A DNA stretch of 61,967 nt from Argonema galeatum A003/A1 (lineage in GTDB: Bacteria; Cyanobacteriota; Cyanobacteriia; Cyanobacteriales; Aerosakkonemataceae). Where the stretch lies: contig NZ_JAIQZM010000037.1 in NCBI RefSeq assembly GCF_023333595.1, forward strand, positions 1-61,967. Direction: 5' to 3'. The notes below the pieces were generated by a model. The model worked only from the letters and a program-made list of their open reading frames with translations. It was not told the origin of the DNA and did not search any database. A program made the translations under genes and the position numbers. Below are positions 61,686 through 61,967 of the stretch, piece after piece. How positions within the stretch are numbered: position 1 is the first letter of the stretch; the number at the start of each line of letters is the position of its first letter.

Positions 61686-61715
61686 AAAAGTCAAAAGTCA
61701 AAAGTCAAAAGTAAA
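61686..61715. repeat. AAAAGTC heptamer array
   Basis: Three to four copies of AAAAGTC right after the adaptor stop codon, followed by GGGGCTA units to 61742. Confidence 0.88.
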
Positions 61716-61772
61716 GAAGAGATTAAGGGCTAGGGGCTAGGGAAAGAGGGGAGTGGGGGAGAGAATGACCAA

Positions 61773-61863
61773 TAGACCTCTCCAAAAAAGAATGTAGAGA
61801 CGTTGCATGCAACGTCTCTACGAGGGTTACAGGTAAAGCACCTTTAATTTCTGGAGAGGTCTA
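61773..61863. repeat. 91-bp miniature inverted-repeat element
   Basis: Perfect 12-bp ends TAGACCTCTCCA (61773-61784) and TGGAGAGGTCTA (61852-61863) enclose a perfect 28-base palindrome (61794-61821, GTAGAGACGTTGCA and its complement). Structure fits a MITE; the inner palindrome belongs to the family also seen at 2416-2443. Confidence 0.88.
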
Positions 61864-61864
61864 A

Positions 61865-61967
61865 TGACAACTGACAACTGACAACTGACAACTGACCACT
61901 GACAACTGACAACTGACAACTGACCACTGACAACTGACCACTGACAACTGACCACTGACAACTGACC
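61865..61967. repeat. TGACAAC/TGACCAC heptamer array at the right edge
   Basis: About fourteen copies of TGACAAC with TGACCAC variants run to the end of the window and probably beyond. Confidence 0.95.

Overview
The window is cyanobacterial. The octamer GCGATCGC (HIP1) recurs throughout. There is a group-1 sigma factor of cyanobacterial type, a one-helix high-light-inducible protein, DUF1995 and DUF4330 proteins, and very large Ser/Thr-kinase/AAA/histidine-kinase hybrids typical of filamentous cyanobacteria. Intergenic spaces are full of 7-8 bp tandem repeats and palindromes, again typical of filamentous species. No heterocyst or nitrogenase genes are seen, so I only infer a large-genome filamentous form.

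Layout. 1-9.8 kb: type II NADH dehydrogenase, a Uma2 nuclease-fold protein, a lipoprotein with two phospholipase-D motifs plus an EF-hand-like loop and helix-hairpin-helix tail, a cysteine desulfurase, an Rpn-family nuclease gene with a duplicated 3' end, a Vsr/DUF559-like protein and a DUF1995 protein. 10.1-12.6 kb: a two-globin, membrane-anchored, pentapeptide-repeat protein and a GNAT acetyltransferase. 12.9-26.0 kb: signalling cluster 1 (GAF histidine kinase, giant hybrid kinase, an amino-acid-permease-like domain fused to a histidine kinase, a lone receiver). 26.2-34.7 kb: housekeeping genes (miaE, a PPP-like phosphatase, M48 protease, DUF4330, polysaccharide deacetylase, sigA, hli). 35.2-41.0 kb: a second giant hybrid kinase. 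41.1-49.3 kb: a sugar-type ABC ATPase, an FAD monooxygenase, then a minus-strand gyrA - phosphatase - Fic set. 49.6-58.3 kb: a DivK-like receiver, a TnpB-only IS200/IS605-type element, and signalling cluster 2 (second permease-histidine kinase, receiver, two receiver-histidine kinases). 58.4-61.7 kb: a TPR protein and an HlyD-type membrane-fusion protein with an expanded coiled-coil hairpin.

How they fit together. The window is dominated by two-component signalling. Both clusters contain a transporter-fold sensor kinase and separate receivers, suggesting phosphorelays that start from a transporter-like sensor of unknown ligand. Kinase modules have been swapped: the C-terminal half of the first giant hybrid kinase and of its permease-kinase neighbour are near copies, down to the same truncated last receiver.

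Most notable points: (1) the Rpn-family gene carries an in-frame Shine-Dalgarno plus ATG that would make a short C-terminal protein, and exactly that part has been duplicated next to it; (2) two APC-permease/histidine-kinase fusions; (3) the double globin-pentapeptide protein; (4) intergenic repeat units inserted in frame into gyrA, an ABC ATPase and the giant kinases. All function calls come from reading motifs; no database search was run.
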